Below are positions 7,670-16,079 of a DNA stretch of 64,000 bases, piece by piece. The position numbers were made by a program, and so were the translations under genes. Source of the stretch: Sphingobacterium griseoflavum (lineage in GTDB: Bacteria; Bacteroidota; Bacteroidia; Sphingobacteriales; Sphingobacteriaceae); assembly GCF_014653155.1 (NCBI RefSeq), contig NZ_BNAF01000010.1, forward strand, positions 124,001 to 188,000. Reading direction: 5' to 3'. Position 1 is the stretch's first letter, and each line of letters begins with the position of its first letter. The notes beneath the pieces are model-generated. The model saw only the letters and a list, made by a program, of their open reading frames with translations. It did no database searches and was not told where the DNA came from.

Positions 7670-8923
7670 TTAAAATAATTGTAACTGTTGCGTAGTGCTG
7701 CTTGTATACTTACTTTTTGACGAGTTCAAAATATAGCTCTTGATGAGATCTGCTCGTTTATCAGCATAAATTTGCAGGAAGCCTTTGCAACTTATAAAAT
7801 ACTTCGCTCTGTTGATTGCCACGCCGATTTTTCTTAGATGTTCGATATGCAGTGGGCCAAACTTACGTGCAGCGACAATTTTTTGTGCCGAACCGACGCC
7901 TATACCTGGCACACGGAGAATAAGCTGATAATCATCCTTATTAATATCGATAGGAAATCGATCCATATTCCGTAGTGCCCAGCTTAATTTTGGATCGATA
8001 TCCAAATCCAGCAGCGGATGACTCTCATTTACAATCTCGTCCGCTTGGAAACCATAAAATCGCATAAGCCAATCGCTTTGATAAAGCCTGTTTTCTCGCG
8101 CCGTGGGTACTGCTGTTCCAATAGTTGGAAGGCGCTTATCATAGGAAATGGGTACATAACCAGAATAATAAACTCGCTTCATATTAAATTTATTATAAAA
8201 GTAATTTGCAGCCGTTATAATTTGCTGGTCTGATTCGCCACTGGCACCAATAATTAGCTGTGTACTCTGTCCTGCAGGCGCAAATTTAGGCGTGGTTTTG
8301 AACAGTTTGCCCTCTTCTTTCGTTTTAATAAGTTGATCTTTCAAATAGGTCATCGGACGGATCATATCTTTCCGATTTTTCTCTGGTGCCAACAATTTCA
8401 AGCCTGCATCAGTAGGAATTTCTAAATTGATACTCAGCCTATCTGCATATAAACCGGCCTCATGGATAAGCTCTGGAGATGCCGCTGGTATGGTCTTTAA
8501 GTGAATATAACCATTAAAATTGTGTTCTCTCCGCAGTTTTTTTGCAATTAATACCAAACGCTCCATCGTAAAATCCGCATCTTTAAAAATACCGGAACTT
8601 AAAAACAAGCCTTCTATATAATTTCGTCGATAAAAATTGATGGTTAAATCCACGACTTCCTGCACCGTGAATGCTGCTCGCTTTATATCGTTGCTTTTTC
8701 TAGATACACAATATGCACAATCATATATACAGTGATTGGTCAATAAAATCTTCAATAAAGACACACAACGGCCATCTTCTGTATAGGTATGACATATCCC
8801 TGCTCCGGTATTGCCTAAGCCATGATCTTTATTTTTACGATTGCTACCACTGGAACTGCAACTAACATCGTATTTTGCTGCATCTGCTAAAATTTCTAGT
8901 TTCTCTTTTATACGATCGCTCAT
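7670..8923 (-). CDS. Putative DNA modification/repair radical SAM protein (TIGR03916 type)
   Basis: A 417-residue radical SAM enzyme. The 4Fe-4S motif is C65-xxx-C69-xx-C72 (NHCIYDCAYC). The barrel follows, including the GxIHLKTIP strand and ASGESD. Near residues 338-355 there is a helix-hairpin-helix element (LRVPGIGVGSAQKIVAAR), a non-sequence-specific DNA-binding fold, which supports a DNA substrate. Known family naming (putative DNA modification/repair) rests on such features and on gene neighbourhoods; the reaction is undetermined. It is the first gene of a two-gene operon with the DUF4130 partner. Its -7 box overlaps an operator-like palindrome shared with the 5.4-kb nuclease gene. Confidence 0.88.
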   Translation of the reverse strand: MSDRIKEKLEILADAAKYDVSCSSSGSNRKNKDHGLGNTGAGICHTYTEDGRCVSLLKILLTNHCIYDCAYCVSRKSNDIKRAAFTVQEVVDLTINFYRRNYIEGLFLSSGIFKDADFTMERLVLIAKKLRREHNFNGYIHLKTIPAASPELIHEAGLYADRLSINLEIPTDAGLKLLAPEKNRKDMIRPMTYLKDQLIKTKEEGKLFKTTPKFAPAGQSTQLIIGASGESDQQIITAANYFYNKFNMKRVYYSGYVPISYDKRLPTIGTAVPTARENRLYQSDWLMRFYGFQADEIVNESHPLLDLDIDPKLSWALRNMDRFPIDINKDDYQLILRVPGIGVGSAQKIVAARKFGPLHIEHLRKIGVAINRAKYFISCKGFLQIYADKRADLIKSYILNSSKSKYTSSTTQQLQLF

Positions 8924-8939
8924 CTCGCAAATATTTACC

Positions 8940-8947
8940 CAAAAATA
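8940..8947 (-). promoter_or_regulatory. -7 box of the radical SAM/DUF4130 operon
   Basis: On the minus strand these bases read TATTTTTG, a TAnnTTTG match 16 bases before the ATG at 8923, giving a leader of roughly 10 bases. The box overlaps the palindrome at 8945-8963, as expected for a repressed promoter. Confidence 0.55.
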
Positions 8948-8963
8948 CTAATAATATTAGTAT
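8945..8963. promoter_or_regulatory. Palindromic operator-like site ATACTAAT-N3-ATTAGTAT, copy 2
   Basis: Eight-base arms with a three-base spacer (AAT), arms identical to those at 5434-5452. On the minus strand the homology extends upstream: CTGCTATTATACTAAT here (8956-8971) against CTGCAATTATACTAAT at 5426-5441. Relative to each gene the site holds the same position, over the -7 box. This makes a shared transcription factor the simplest explanation. Confidence 0.65.
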
Positions 8964-9019
8964 AATAGCAGGTTTTTTGCGATTTAGTTGCGATAAAGGG
9001 TATAAATCCCAAGACGCCC

Positions 9020-10297
9020 TTATAAAGTACCTACCACAATTTTTGCGAGCTTCTCGTAATCGAAATAACGTAGCGCGATATCCTGTACCTTGGCTGCCGT
9101 CATATTTTGAATGCAGGTGCTGTAATGTTCATAATAGTCATAATCCAAGTCAGAAAAGTAGATCGACTTAAATTTATCGGCATGGGAAAATATAGATTCT
9201 ATACTTCCCAACATGGAACCTTGCATGTAATTTTTAACCAAATGAATTTCTTGATCTGTTGCCAACGTATTTCGTAACGTTGTGAACTCGTGCTCAATTT
9301 CCGTTAATGTGGCTTCCGTGGCCTCAACGGCTACTTCAGTCGCGATGGTGAAGAGTCCCGTATACTTCAAACTGGCGCAGGCTGATCCTATGCTGTACGT
9401 ATAGCCTTTATCTTCCCGAATATTTCGCATCAAGCGCGATCCAAAGTAACCTCCGAAAAGCGTGTTGACAAATTGAAGCGCAGGATAATCAGGATGTGTA
9501 CGGTTAATAGTGGGCATACCCAATCTAATGGCAGACTGTATGGCTTCAACCTTGTTCTCCACCAAAAGCTTGGGCTTGAAGGTGGGTAATTGAGGTATCG
9601 TAAACGCAATGCCATTCGCAGGTTGCTGCCATTCGCGTTCAAATAGCGTACGTACCTGTTCGATTACATCCGCTGTTATATTTCCCGAAAGAAGCAACGT
9701 GCAATTGCTGGCTTGAATCTGCCTTTTGTACAAGGCCATCAAATCCTCCCGGTTAAGCTGGTCGTAAGTTTTCAAGGTCGGCGTGACGCCATAACGTGTT
9801 GCACCGAAAAGATTGGTATAAAACAGACGTCTTGCAACGTAGTCATTCTTCTGCAACGATATCTGTAACGTTTGCTTGTTGTTGCGCACATAGGTTTCCA
9901 ACTCGGCTTCCGGGAATATAGCGTTGTTTAACACGTCATGTAATACCGGTAAAACAGCACGCACGTGCTTGGTCAACGTATACAAACTGATGGCTGTATG
10001 ATCGAAGCTGTATTCGGGCATCAAGTAACTTCCATAAAAGTCGATTTCTTCCGCTATTTGCGCGCTGGTTCTGCTTTGCGTCCCTTCTTTCATCATATGG
10101 CTCAAGCAGGTATTTAAAAGCGGATTTTCCTCAGCAGTGAAATGATTTTGAAAAATAAATTCTGCCTTTATTAACTCTTGATCCTTCGCTTGAAAAATAA
10201 AAACCTTTAGGCCGTTATCGAAAAGTATTGCCTCGGGTGCGATGAGCGACATACGCTGGATGTGATGTCGTTGTGGTGCTAAGCGTCTATTCAGCAT
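9020..10297 (-). CDS. M16-family peptidase homologue, probably non-catalytic subunit
   Basis: A 425-residue protein with the paired M16 fold (N- and C-terminal halves, each about 200 residues). At the position where the catalytic HxxEH should stand the sequence reads LNTCLSHMMKEGT, so the zinc motif is lost. The adjacent gene encodes the intact HxxEH partner. This resembles two-subunit M16B systems such as mitochondrial processing peptidase, where one subunit is inactive and binds substrate. I choose the ATG at 10297 (MLNRRLAP), which overlaps the upstream stop by 11 bases; an in-frame start at 10345 would add 16 residues without support. It acts with the next gene in the gpsA-hemF-M16-M16 run. 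Confidence 0.85.
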   Translation of the reverse strand: MLNRRLAPQRHHIQRMSLIAPEAILFDNGLKVFIFQAKDQELIKAEFIFQNHFTAEENPLLNTCLSHMMKEGTQSRTSAQIAEEIDFYGSYLMPEYSFDHTAISLYTLTKHVRAVLPVLHDVLNNAIFPEAELETYVRNNKQTLQISLQKNDYVARRLFYTNLFGATRYGVTPTLKTYDQLNREDLMALYKRQIQASNCTLLLSGNITADVIEQVRTLFEREWQQPANGIAFTIPQLPTFKPKLLVENKVEAIQSAIRLGMPTINRTHPDYPALQFVNTLFGGYFGSRLMRNIREDKGYTYSIGSACASLKYTGLFTIATEVAVEATEATLTEIEHEFTTLRNTLATDQEIHLVKNYMQGSMLGSIESIFSHADKFKSIYFSDLDYDYYEHYSTCIQNMTAAKVQDIALRYFDYEKLAKIVVGTL

Positions 10298-11540
10298 GCG
10301 TTGTTTGTTTTGCGTGGTAAAGTAAGGTTGATGAATTTTCTGCACGAAAAATCTGATTAGCGATCCGTTTTAGATCATCGCTCGTTACGGCCAAATATTT
10401 ATCGACTTCAAGATTATACAAATTTGCGTCGCCCAATGCTTCGTAGAAAGCCAGGTTCATGGCTTTATCTAAAATCGATAGTTCGGCAAATACCATCGTT
10501 GACTCGATTTTATTCTTCACCTTTTGCAATTCCATCTCGCCCACAACCTCGTTGCTTATGATATGCAGTTGGTTCCAAAGCAATGCTTCAGCATCGGCCA
10601 ACGACACGTCCTGTAATGGTTTTCCTTCAATAACAAACAAATTGCTATCTATCGAACCCATTACATACGCGTTCACTTCGCTAAAAAACGGTTGGTCTTT
10701 CACCAATGCCCGATAGAGCCGGGATGAACTTCCGCGTGATAAGATATCGGATAATAAATCCATAACTGGATAGTCGGGATGCAAACGGTCCACGCCATGA
10801 AAAGCGAGGTATAAGCTATCCACGGGCACGTCAGCCACCACTATCTCCCGGCGGGGCTCCAACTGTTGCGGCTCTTGAGGGAGATTTCTTGGTCGACGCG
10901 GCTTTGACGGAATATTTCCAAACCACTTCTCGGCCAGGGATTTTATTCGATCCGCATGCACAGCACCCGTCACCACCATAATAGCGTTATTTGGTACATA
11001 ATGTTGTTCGAAAAATGCCTTAACATCTTCCATAGAAGCATGCTCGATGTGACTAATGGATTTACCGATTGTAGCCCAATTGTATGGATGCACCTTATAG
11101 GCCAACGGCCTCAATTTCAACCAAACATCTCCGTAGGGTTGGTTTAGATAGCGTTGCTTAAACTCTTCAATGACTACACTTCGCTGTACTTCCAAGCTTT
11201 GCTCGCTAAAGGCTAAACTGAGCATGCGATCACTCTCCAACCAAAACGCGGTTTCCAAATTCTCTGCCGGTAGGGTGATATAATAGTTGGTAATATCGTT
11301 GCTGGTAAATGCATTATTTTCGCCACCAACTTCTTGCAAAGGTGCATCAAAATTTGGAATGTTTATGGAGCCTCCGAACATCAGGTGTTCAAATAGATGC
11401 GCGAAACCAGTCTTGTCTGGCGATTCGTCGCGAGCGCCTACATTGTAAAGCATGTTCAAGCAGGCCATTGCGGTTGTTGGATCTTCATGTACAATAACGC
11501 GTAAACCGTTATCAAGCGTAAATCGTGTGTAATCTATCAT
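10287..11540 (-). CDS. M16-family zinc peptidase, catalytic subunit
   Basis: A 417-residue M16B peptidase. The zinc motif HLFEH is at residues 48-52 (HxxEH, with H48, E51 and H52), and the downstream glutamate needed as third ligand is expected near residue 125-130. The arginine/tyrosine-rich C-terminal half, including the SSRLYRALV segment, is the usual second domain. No signal peptide is visible, so it is probably cytoplasmic. Likely role is peptide degradation or processing together with the inactive homologue that overlaps its 3' end. It begins 22 bases after hemF, so it is likely in the same transcript. Confidence 0.9.
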   Translation of the reverse strand: MIDYTRFTLDNGLRVIVHEDPTTAMACLNMLYNVGARDESPDKTGFAHLFEHLMFGGSINIPNFDAPLQEVGGENNAFTSNDITNYYITLPAENLETAFWLESDRMLSLAFSEQSLEVQRSVVIEEFKQRYLNQPYGDVWLKLRPLAYKVHPYNWATIGKSISHIEHASMEDVKAFFEQHYVPNNAIMVVTGAVHADRIKSLAEKWFGNIPSKPRRPRNLPQEPQQLEPRREIVVADVPVDSLYLAFHGVDRLHPDYPVMDLLSDILSRGSSSRLYRALVKDQPFFSEVNAYVMGSIDSNLFVIEGKPLQDVSLADAEALLWNQLHIISNEVVGEMELQKVKNKIESTMVFAELSILDKAMNLAFYEALGDANLYNLEVDKYLAVTSDDLKRIANQIFRAENSSTLLYHAKQTTHAE

Positions 11541-11562
11541 GAAAAGCTTAGGATTGAAATAG

Positions 11563-12465
11563 TTAGGTTATCCAATTGATGTCTTTTTTCAGCAAAGAAA
11601 GGGTTTTCTCCTCCAACGAATTCGGTCGTGGTTTGAAATCGTAGGCCCAATTTGCCTGCGCGGGCAAGCTCATTAGAATAGATTCTATGCGTCCGTTGGT
11701 TTCGAGACCAAAGCGGGTGCCCGAATCGTAGACCAAGTTGAATTCAACATAACGACCTCGCCGCAAAAATTGCCATTCCTTCTCTTCCGCAGTATAGGGT
11801 TTACTCCGGTTCTGATCCACAATTTTTGAATATGTTGGCAAAAATGTGCGGGCTAAATCACAAGAAAATAAAAAAAGCTGTTCCTCCGACAGCCCCGTCT
11901 TTTCCGGGTTCAATTTGTCGTAAAAGACACCTCCGATACCCCGCGTCTCTTGCCGATGCTTGATAAAAAAATAATTATCGGCCCAACTTTTGAAGTCGCG
12001 GTAAAAATCCGGGTGATGCCTGTCACATACATCCTTCATCGACCGGTGAAAAAATCGCGCGTCGTCCTCAATCACATAATGTGGTGTTAGATCTATCCCC
12101 CCACCAAACCATCGAATCTGTTCATTTAACTCAAAATAACGCACATTCATGTGGATAATGGGGATCCATGGGTTTTCCGGATGAATGACAATACTGATAC
12201 CTGTTGCGAAAAAGTCATCATCATCTACAGCAAAAGCACGCTTGATACTCTCCGGCAATTTGCCCTCTACGGCAGAAAAATTCACCCCACCCTTTTCTAT
12301 AATATTTCCATGTTGGATGATACGGGTTCGTCCACCGCCGCCGCCTTCGCGGTGCCAAATTTCTTGTTTAAAAGAGCTTTTCCCATCCAACTCTTCAAGT
12401 CCCTCAGTAATTTCATCTTGAATGGCTTGGTAGGTTTCTGCAATTTTTTCTTTTGTAAGGATCAT
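11563..12465 (-). CDS. hemF: Oxygen-dependent coproporphyrinogen III oxidase
   Basis: A 300-residue enzyme that uses O2 to decarboxylate coproporphyrinogen III to protoporphyrinogen IX in heme synthesis. Characteristic segments are EKGGVNFSAVEG near residues 56-67, the WFGGGIDLTPHY region, and RGIGGVFYDKLNP, followed by the RRGRYVEFNLVYDSGTRFGL block near the C-terminus. The length matches the family. The start codon overlaps the gpsA stop (TAATG), so the two are translationally coupled. The presence of the aerobic enzyme suits an oxygen-respiring organism. Confidence 0.97.
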   Translation of the reverse strand: MILTKEKIAETYQAIQDEITEGLEELDGKSSFKQEIWHREGGGGGRTRIIQHGNIIEKGGVNFSAVEGKLPESIKRAFAVDDDDFFATGISIVIHPENPWIPIIHMNVRYFELNEQIRWFGGGIDLTPHYVIEDDARFFHRSMKDVCDRHHPDFYRDFKSWADNYFFIKHRQETRGIGGVFYDKLNPEKTGLSEEQLFLFSCDLARTFLPTYSKIVDQNRSKPYTAEEKEWQFLRRGRYVEFNLVYDSGTRFGLETNGRIESILMSLPAQANWAYDFKPRPNSLEEKTLSLLKKDINWIT

Positions 12466-13475
12466 TAAGACAATTTTGATGCGAGGTTGTTGACCTCCAA
12501 ATTAGCAGATTGTTTGTTATAAAGAATCTGGTATACCATATTACATATCGGCAATTCTAGGTCATATTGTTGTATAATATTGTGTATACAGGCCGATGCG
12601 TAATAACCCTCCGCCACCATGTTCATTTCCAATTGTGCGGATTGAACGGTGTATCCCTTACCGATCATGTGTCCGAAAGTACGGTTACGGCTAAATTGCG
12701 AATAGGCTGTGACGAGCAAATCACCCAGATATGCTGACGCATTGATATCTCGATCTGCTTCCGGATCAATCGCCGTCAAACAAGTTTCCATCTCGCGAAT
12801 CGCATTAGAAACCAGCACGGACATAAAGTTGTCGCCAAACCCCAGACCATGGCAGATACCGCCGGCCAGCGCGTAAATATTCTTCAGCACCGCACCGTAT
12901 TCTACACCATATACGTCGGTAGATAAAACTGTATTGATATACCGATTACGAAGCAACGAGGCAACGCGCTCCGCCTTGACTGTGTCTTTCGCGGCAATTG
13001 TCAGATAGGATAGTTTTTCGGAAGAAACCTCTTCGGCGTGGCAAGGGCCACCAATCACCACAATATTTTCTGCCGGAATTCCATAGACTTTCGACAAGTA
13101 GGATCCAACGATCAAGTTCTCATCCGGTATAATTCCCTTTATCGCCGTCACAACCAATTTTCCCTTAAAATCTTCAGCCCCCACACCATGCAGAGCTGCT
13201 TTCAAATAGGCTGAGGGCGTATTGAGGACTACGATGTCGGATTGACGGATAACATCACGGGCATCGGTAAACAAATTCTTCGGTTCTATACGAAGTTCTA
13301 CCGCACTCAGATACGTTGGATTATGTTTATACGTTCGTACATAGTTTAAATCCTCTTCTTTTCGAATCCACCAAAGCACCTTCTTTTTTTTCTGGTTATC
13401 GCCCAACATCTTGATCATCGCTGTAGCCCAACTTCCACTTCCCAGCATACCGACTTTTTGTTCGGTTTCTTCCAT
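12465..13475 (-). CDS. gpsA: Glycerol-3-phosphate dehydrogenase [NAD(P)+]
   Basis: A 336-residue cytoplasmic enzyme reducing dihydroxyacetone phosphate to sn-glycerol-3-phosphate for phospholipid synthesis. The Rossmann loop GMLGSGSWATAM is at residues 9-20. Later blocks include the IGGPCHAEEV segment, the catalytic-lysine region GVEYGAVLKNIYALAGGI, and the substrate-binding NASAYLGDLLVTAYSQFSRNRTFG. It starts the operon gpsA-hemF-M16-M16, with a TATATTTG box 26 bases upstream of the ATG. Confidence 0.97.
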   Translation of the reverse strand: MEETEQKVGMLGSGSWATAMIKMLGDNQKKKKVLWWIRKEEDLNYVRTYKHNPTYLSAVELRIEPKNLFTDARDVIRQSDIVVLNTPSAYLKAALHGVGAEDFKGKLVVTAIKGIIPDENLIVGSYLSKVYGIPAENIVVIGGPCHAEEVSSEKLSYLTIAAKDTVKAERVASLLRNRYINTVLSTDVYGVEYGAVLKNIYALAGGICHGLGFGDNFMSVLVSNAIREMETCLTAIDPEADRDINASAYLGDLLVTAYSQFSRNRTFGHMIGKGYTVQSAQLEMNMVAEGYYASACIHNIIQQYDLELPICNMVYQILYNKQSANLEVNNLASKLS

Positions 13476-13500
13476 TATCTGTTTGTTAATTTTTAGCTAA

Positions 13501-13508
13501 CAAATATA
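13501..13508 (-). promoter_or_regulatory. -7 box of the gpsA-hemF-M16 operon
   Basis: On the minus strand the bases read TATATTTG, a perfect TAnnTTTG match, with a TTG about 22 bases further upstream as a possible -33 element. It predicts a leader of about 20 bases before gpsA. Confidence 0.55.
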
Positions 13509-13587
13509 CGTATAAAAAATGGACCCCTGTCAAGACGGGCGGTCAATTTATATACTTCTCACAGAGGTTATGACTTTTTTAGAACGT

Positions 13588-14241
13588 CTATTTAAGCACT
13601 TCTATAGGCAATTTAGTTACAATATCCTTTAACTCATCAAGCTTAAAACCATCTCCCTGCAATTTGATAAGGTATCGATCTTTGTAGATAAATGCGATAT
13701 CGGAATCGACGACATTCCCCTCTTGCTTTGGCTTGGTTTCACGCGTAGCGGCACGGAATCCATGGACATGCTCATTCTTTGTTACTTCATAATCAGATTC
13801 TTTTTCGGACTCCATTGTAAGGCCCATTGCCATCAAGGACACTATTGCGGCTCCGGTTTCGCCCGCACCGTCGGTCAAGGTCAACATGAGTTCTTTATCA
13901 TCTTGTGCTTCATAAACCGCATGCCCCGATGCTACATCCACACCGTAGGCTTGATTTCCTCCAGCATAAGCTGATCGACGCCAACCGTTCAAGGTCTCCG
14001 GGAAAAATGATTCCACCTCTTCATCACTCATTTTTGTCAGCTTCTTTAGGTTGGCCTGCTGCAACTCCATCTGAGCAGCACCATCCTCCATGCTATCAAG
14101 ACTGCCTGAGTCTTTTGCTGCGCTCATGTTCCTTCCAGCATCCTCCTGATCCGAATCCTTTGATTCAGAACCAGCGTTGCATCCAAGCAGCATGGCGGTT
14201 GAAAGCGCCAAAACCCAGGCATATTTGAACTGTTTTCTCAT
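13588..14241 (-). CDS. Putative lipoprotein of unknown function
   Basis: A 217-residue exported protein. I choose the ATG at 14241 because it begins a clear lipoprotein signal: MRKQF, a hydrophobic stretch, then the lipobox LLGC with the cysteine at about residue 21. A longer frame to 14325 lacks a signal-like N-terminus. After the cysteine comes an acidic Ser/Asp/Glu-rich linker of about 50 residues, then a folded region with a GWRRSAYAGG segment and repeated beta-like stretches. I do not recognise the family. It is probably anchored in the outer or inner membrane facing the periplasm. It stands alone between gpsA and the divergent ABC-F gene. Confidence 0.75.
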   Translation of the reverse strand: MRKQFKYAWVLALSTAMLLGCNAGSESKDSDQEDAGRNMSAAKDSGSLDSMEDGAAQMELQQANLKKLTKMSDEEVESFFPETLNGWRRSAYAGGNQAYGVDVASGHAVYEAQDDKELMLTLTDGAGETGAAIVSLMAMGLTMESEKESDYEVTKNEHVHGFRAATRETKPKQEGNVVDSDIAFIYKDRYLIKLQGDGFKLDELKDIVTKLPIEVLK

Positions 14242-14370
14242 AGATTGATTGTTAAAATTATATCGTACAACTTTTAGCAAAAACGCGTCCAAATATTTTA
14301 AAAGGATAACCGCAAATGTATGCACACGCTATTTGCGTCCTAAGCAGCAACATGTTGAGATAATTTTTTA

Positions 14371-14378
14371 TACCTTTG
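14371..14378 (+). promoter_or_regulatory. Probable -7 box of the ABC-F gene
   Basis: TACCTTTG matches TAnnTTTG, 109 bases before the ATG at 14487. The implied leader is about 100 bases, longer than most in this window. Confidence 0.5.
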
Positions 14379-14486
14379 TAAAATTTACGAGCTATACGGT
14401 ATGTAAGAACTGATTATTTCGAAAACAACAAAGTACGCTAGGTCAAATAACGGCCCTGCAATTGTATCATTTTCTATATAATCATC

Positions 14487-16073
14487 ATGCTTACTATACA
14501 CGACGTAACTTACCTACACCCCGATAGGGAATTGCTTTTCCAAAATCTTAGTTTTTCCATTTCCAAGTTGCAGAAAGCCGCATTAATTGGCCATAACGGA
14601 AGCGGAAAGTCAACGTTATTAAAACTTATTGCGGGTGAACTACGCCCTTTTTCCGGGATGATAAGTGTGGACGCACCATTTTACTACGTCCCGCAACTAG
14701 TTGGACAATACCATGCAACAAGCATTGCCGATGCGCTTGGACTGGGAGATAAACTTCGCGCCTACTACCGCATCTTAGAAGGGGATGTAGATAGCGAAAA
14801 CTTTACGGCACTGGACGACGACTGGGAACTTGAAGAGCGCTGTCAGCTAGCATTAGCTGAATGGGGATTCCCTAGGCAAGACCTACTGCAGCCTATCACA
14901 ACGTTAAGCGGCGGACAAAAGATGAAAATTTTCCTAGCTGGAATAAGCGTACGTGAGCCCAAGCTACTGTTGATGGATGAACCAACCAATCACTTGGATG
15001 CAGAAAGTAGGGAAATACTGTATGCATTTATTCGCCGCAGCAGTATGTCGATGTTGGTGGTCAGCCATGACCGCGAATTGCTTCGCTTGTTGGATTCGAC
15101 GTATGAGCTCAGCTCGACGGGCGTAACGCTTTATAGCGGAAACTACGATTTTTATAAACAGCAGAAGGATCTTTCCTTGCACGCGCTTCAGCAATATATT
15201 CACGGACAGGAAACGGCGATACGGAAGGCAAAGGAAAAAGAGCGCATTGCGATAGAGCGCCAGCAACGGACAGATGCACGTGGAAAGAAAAAACAAGAGA
15301 AAGCTGGCGTGGCACGTATCATGATCAATACTTTGCGCAATAAGGCAGAGAACAGCGGTGCAAAGCTTAGGAGCCAGCACGCCGAAAAAATGGATGGCAT
15401 GCGCGCCGAATTAACAGACTTGAGAGCCAGCAGACCTGCAGCTAATACCATGCAATTTGGTTTAGCAGCCAGCGGCCAGCATCATGGCAAACTGCTAGTG
15501 AAAGCTACAAGACTTAACCTCAATTTTGGAACCGAAAACCTTTGGCAGACGGACCTCGACTTTCAGCTTCGAAGCGGCGAGCGTATACACCTCCAAGGTG
15601 CCAATGGCTCCGGGAAGACCGCTTTGACACATATCATCCTTGGGAAAACCGAGCCTTCAAGCGGAATATGCATTAGGCAGCCACATCAAGCATTTTACAT
15701 TGATCAGGACTATAGCTTCTTGAAACCCGAGCTGACTATCTATGAACAAGTGCAACATGCCAACGATGGCGGGCTTTTAGAACACGAGGTGAAGACGAAA
15801 TTGAACCAATTTCTTTTCACCGCCCCTATGTGGGATCGGTATGGCGAGCAACTGAGTGGTGGTGAAAGGATGCGCCTCGCTCTCTGTTGTCTTGCATTAA
15901 AAAAGGAAAAACCAGACGTGCTCATTCTTGACGAACCCACGAATAACTTAGACATCCAAAATATCGAAATATTGACCGCAGCAATAAATGAATATAAAGG
16001 AACACTGATTATTATATCACACGACCAAACATTTACGGATGCCCTGTCATTACAGCGATCGATCAAGCTATGA
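14487..16073 (+). CDS. ABC-F family ATPase (ribosome-associated type)
   Basis: A 528-residue soluble protein with two ABC ATPase domains and no membrane segments, the ABC-F layout. Domain 1 has Walker A GHNGSGKST (35-43), signature LSGGQKMK and Walker B LLLMDEPTNHLD. A highly charged Arg/Lys-rich linker follows (about 235-300), in the place of the P-site tRNA interaction motif. Domain 2 has Walker A GANGSGKTA, signature LSGGERMR and VLILDEPTNNLD. ABC-F proteins act on stalled ribosomes; some give resistance to 50S-targeting antibiotics and others are housekeeping factors. I cannot tell which applies. The stop is six bases from the convergent DsbA-family gene. Confidence 0.9.
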   Translation: MLTIHDVTYLHPDRELLFQNLSFSISKLQKAALIGHNGSGKSTLLKLIAGELRPFSGMISVDAPFYYVPQLVGQYHATSIADALGLGDKLRAYYRILEGDVDSENFTALDDDWELEERCQLALAEWGFPRQDLLQPITTLSGGQKMKIFLAGISVREPKLLLMDEPTNHLDAESREILYAFIRRSSMSMLVVSHDRELLRLLDSTYELSSTGVTLYSGNYDFYKQQKDLSLHALQQYIHGQETAIRKAKEKERIAIERQQRTDARGKKKQEKAGVARIMINTLRNKAENSGAKLRSQHAEKMDGMRAELTDLRASRPAANTMQFGLAASGQHHGKLLVKATRLNLNFGTENLWQTDLDFQLRSGERIHLQGANGSGKTALTHIILGKTEPSSGICIRQPHQAFYIDQDYSFLKPELTIYEQVQHANDGGLLEHEVKTKLNQFLFTAPMWDRYGEQLSGGERMRLALCCLALKKEKPDVLILDEPTNNLDIQNIEILTAAINEYKGTLIIISHDQTFTDALSLQRSIKL

Positions 16074-16079
16074 CCCCGG

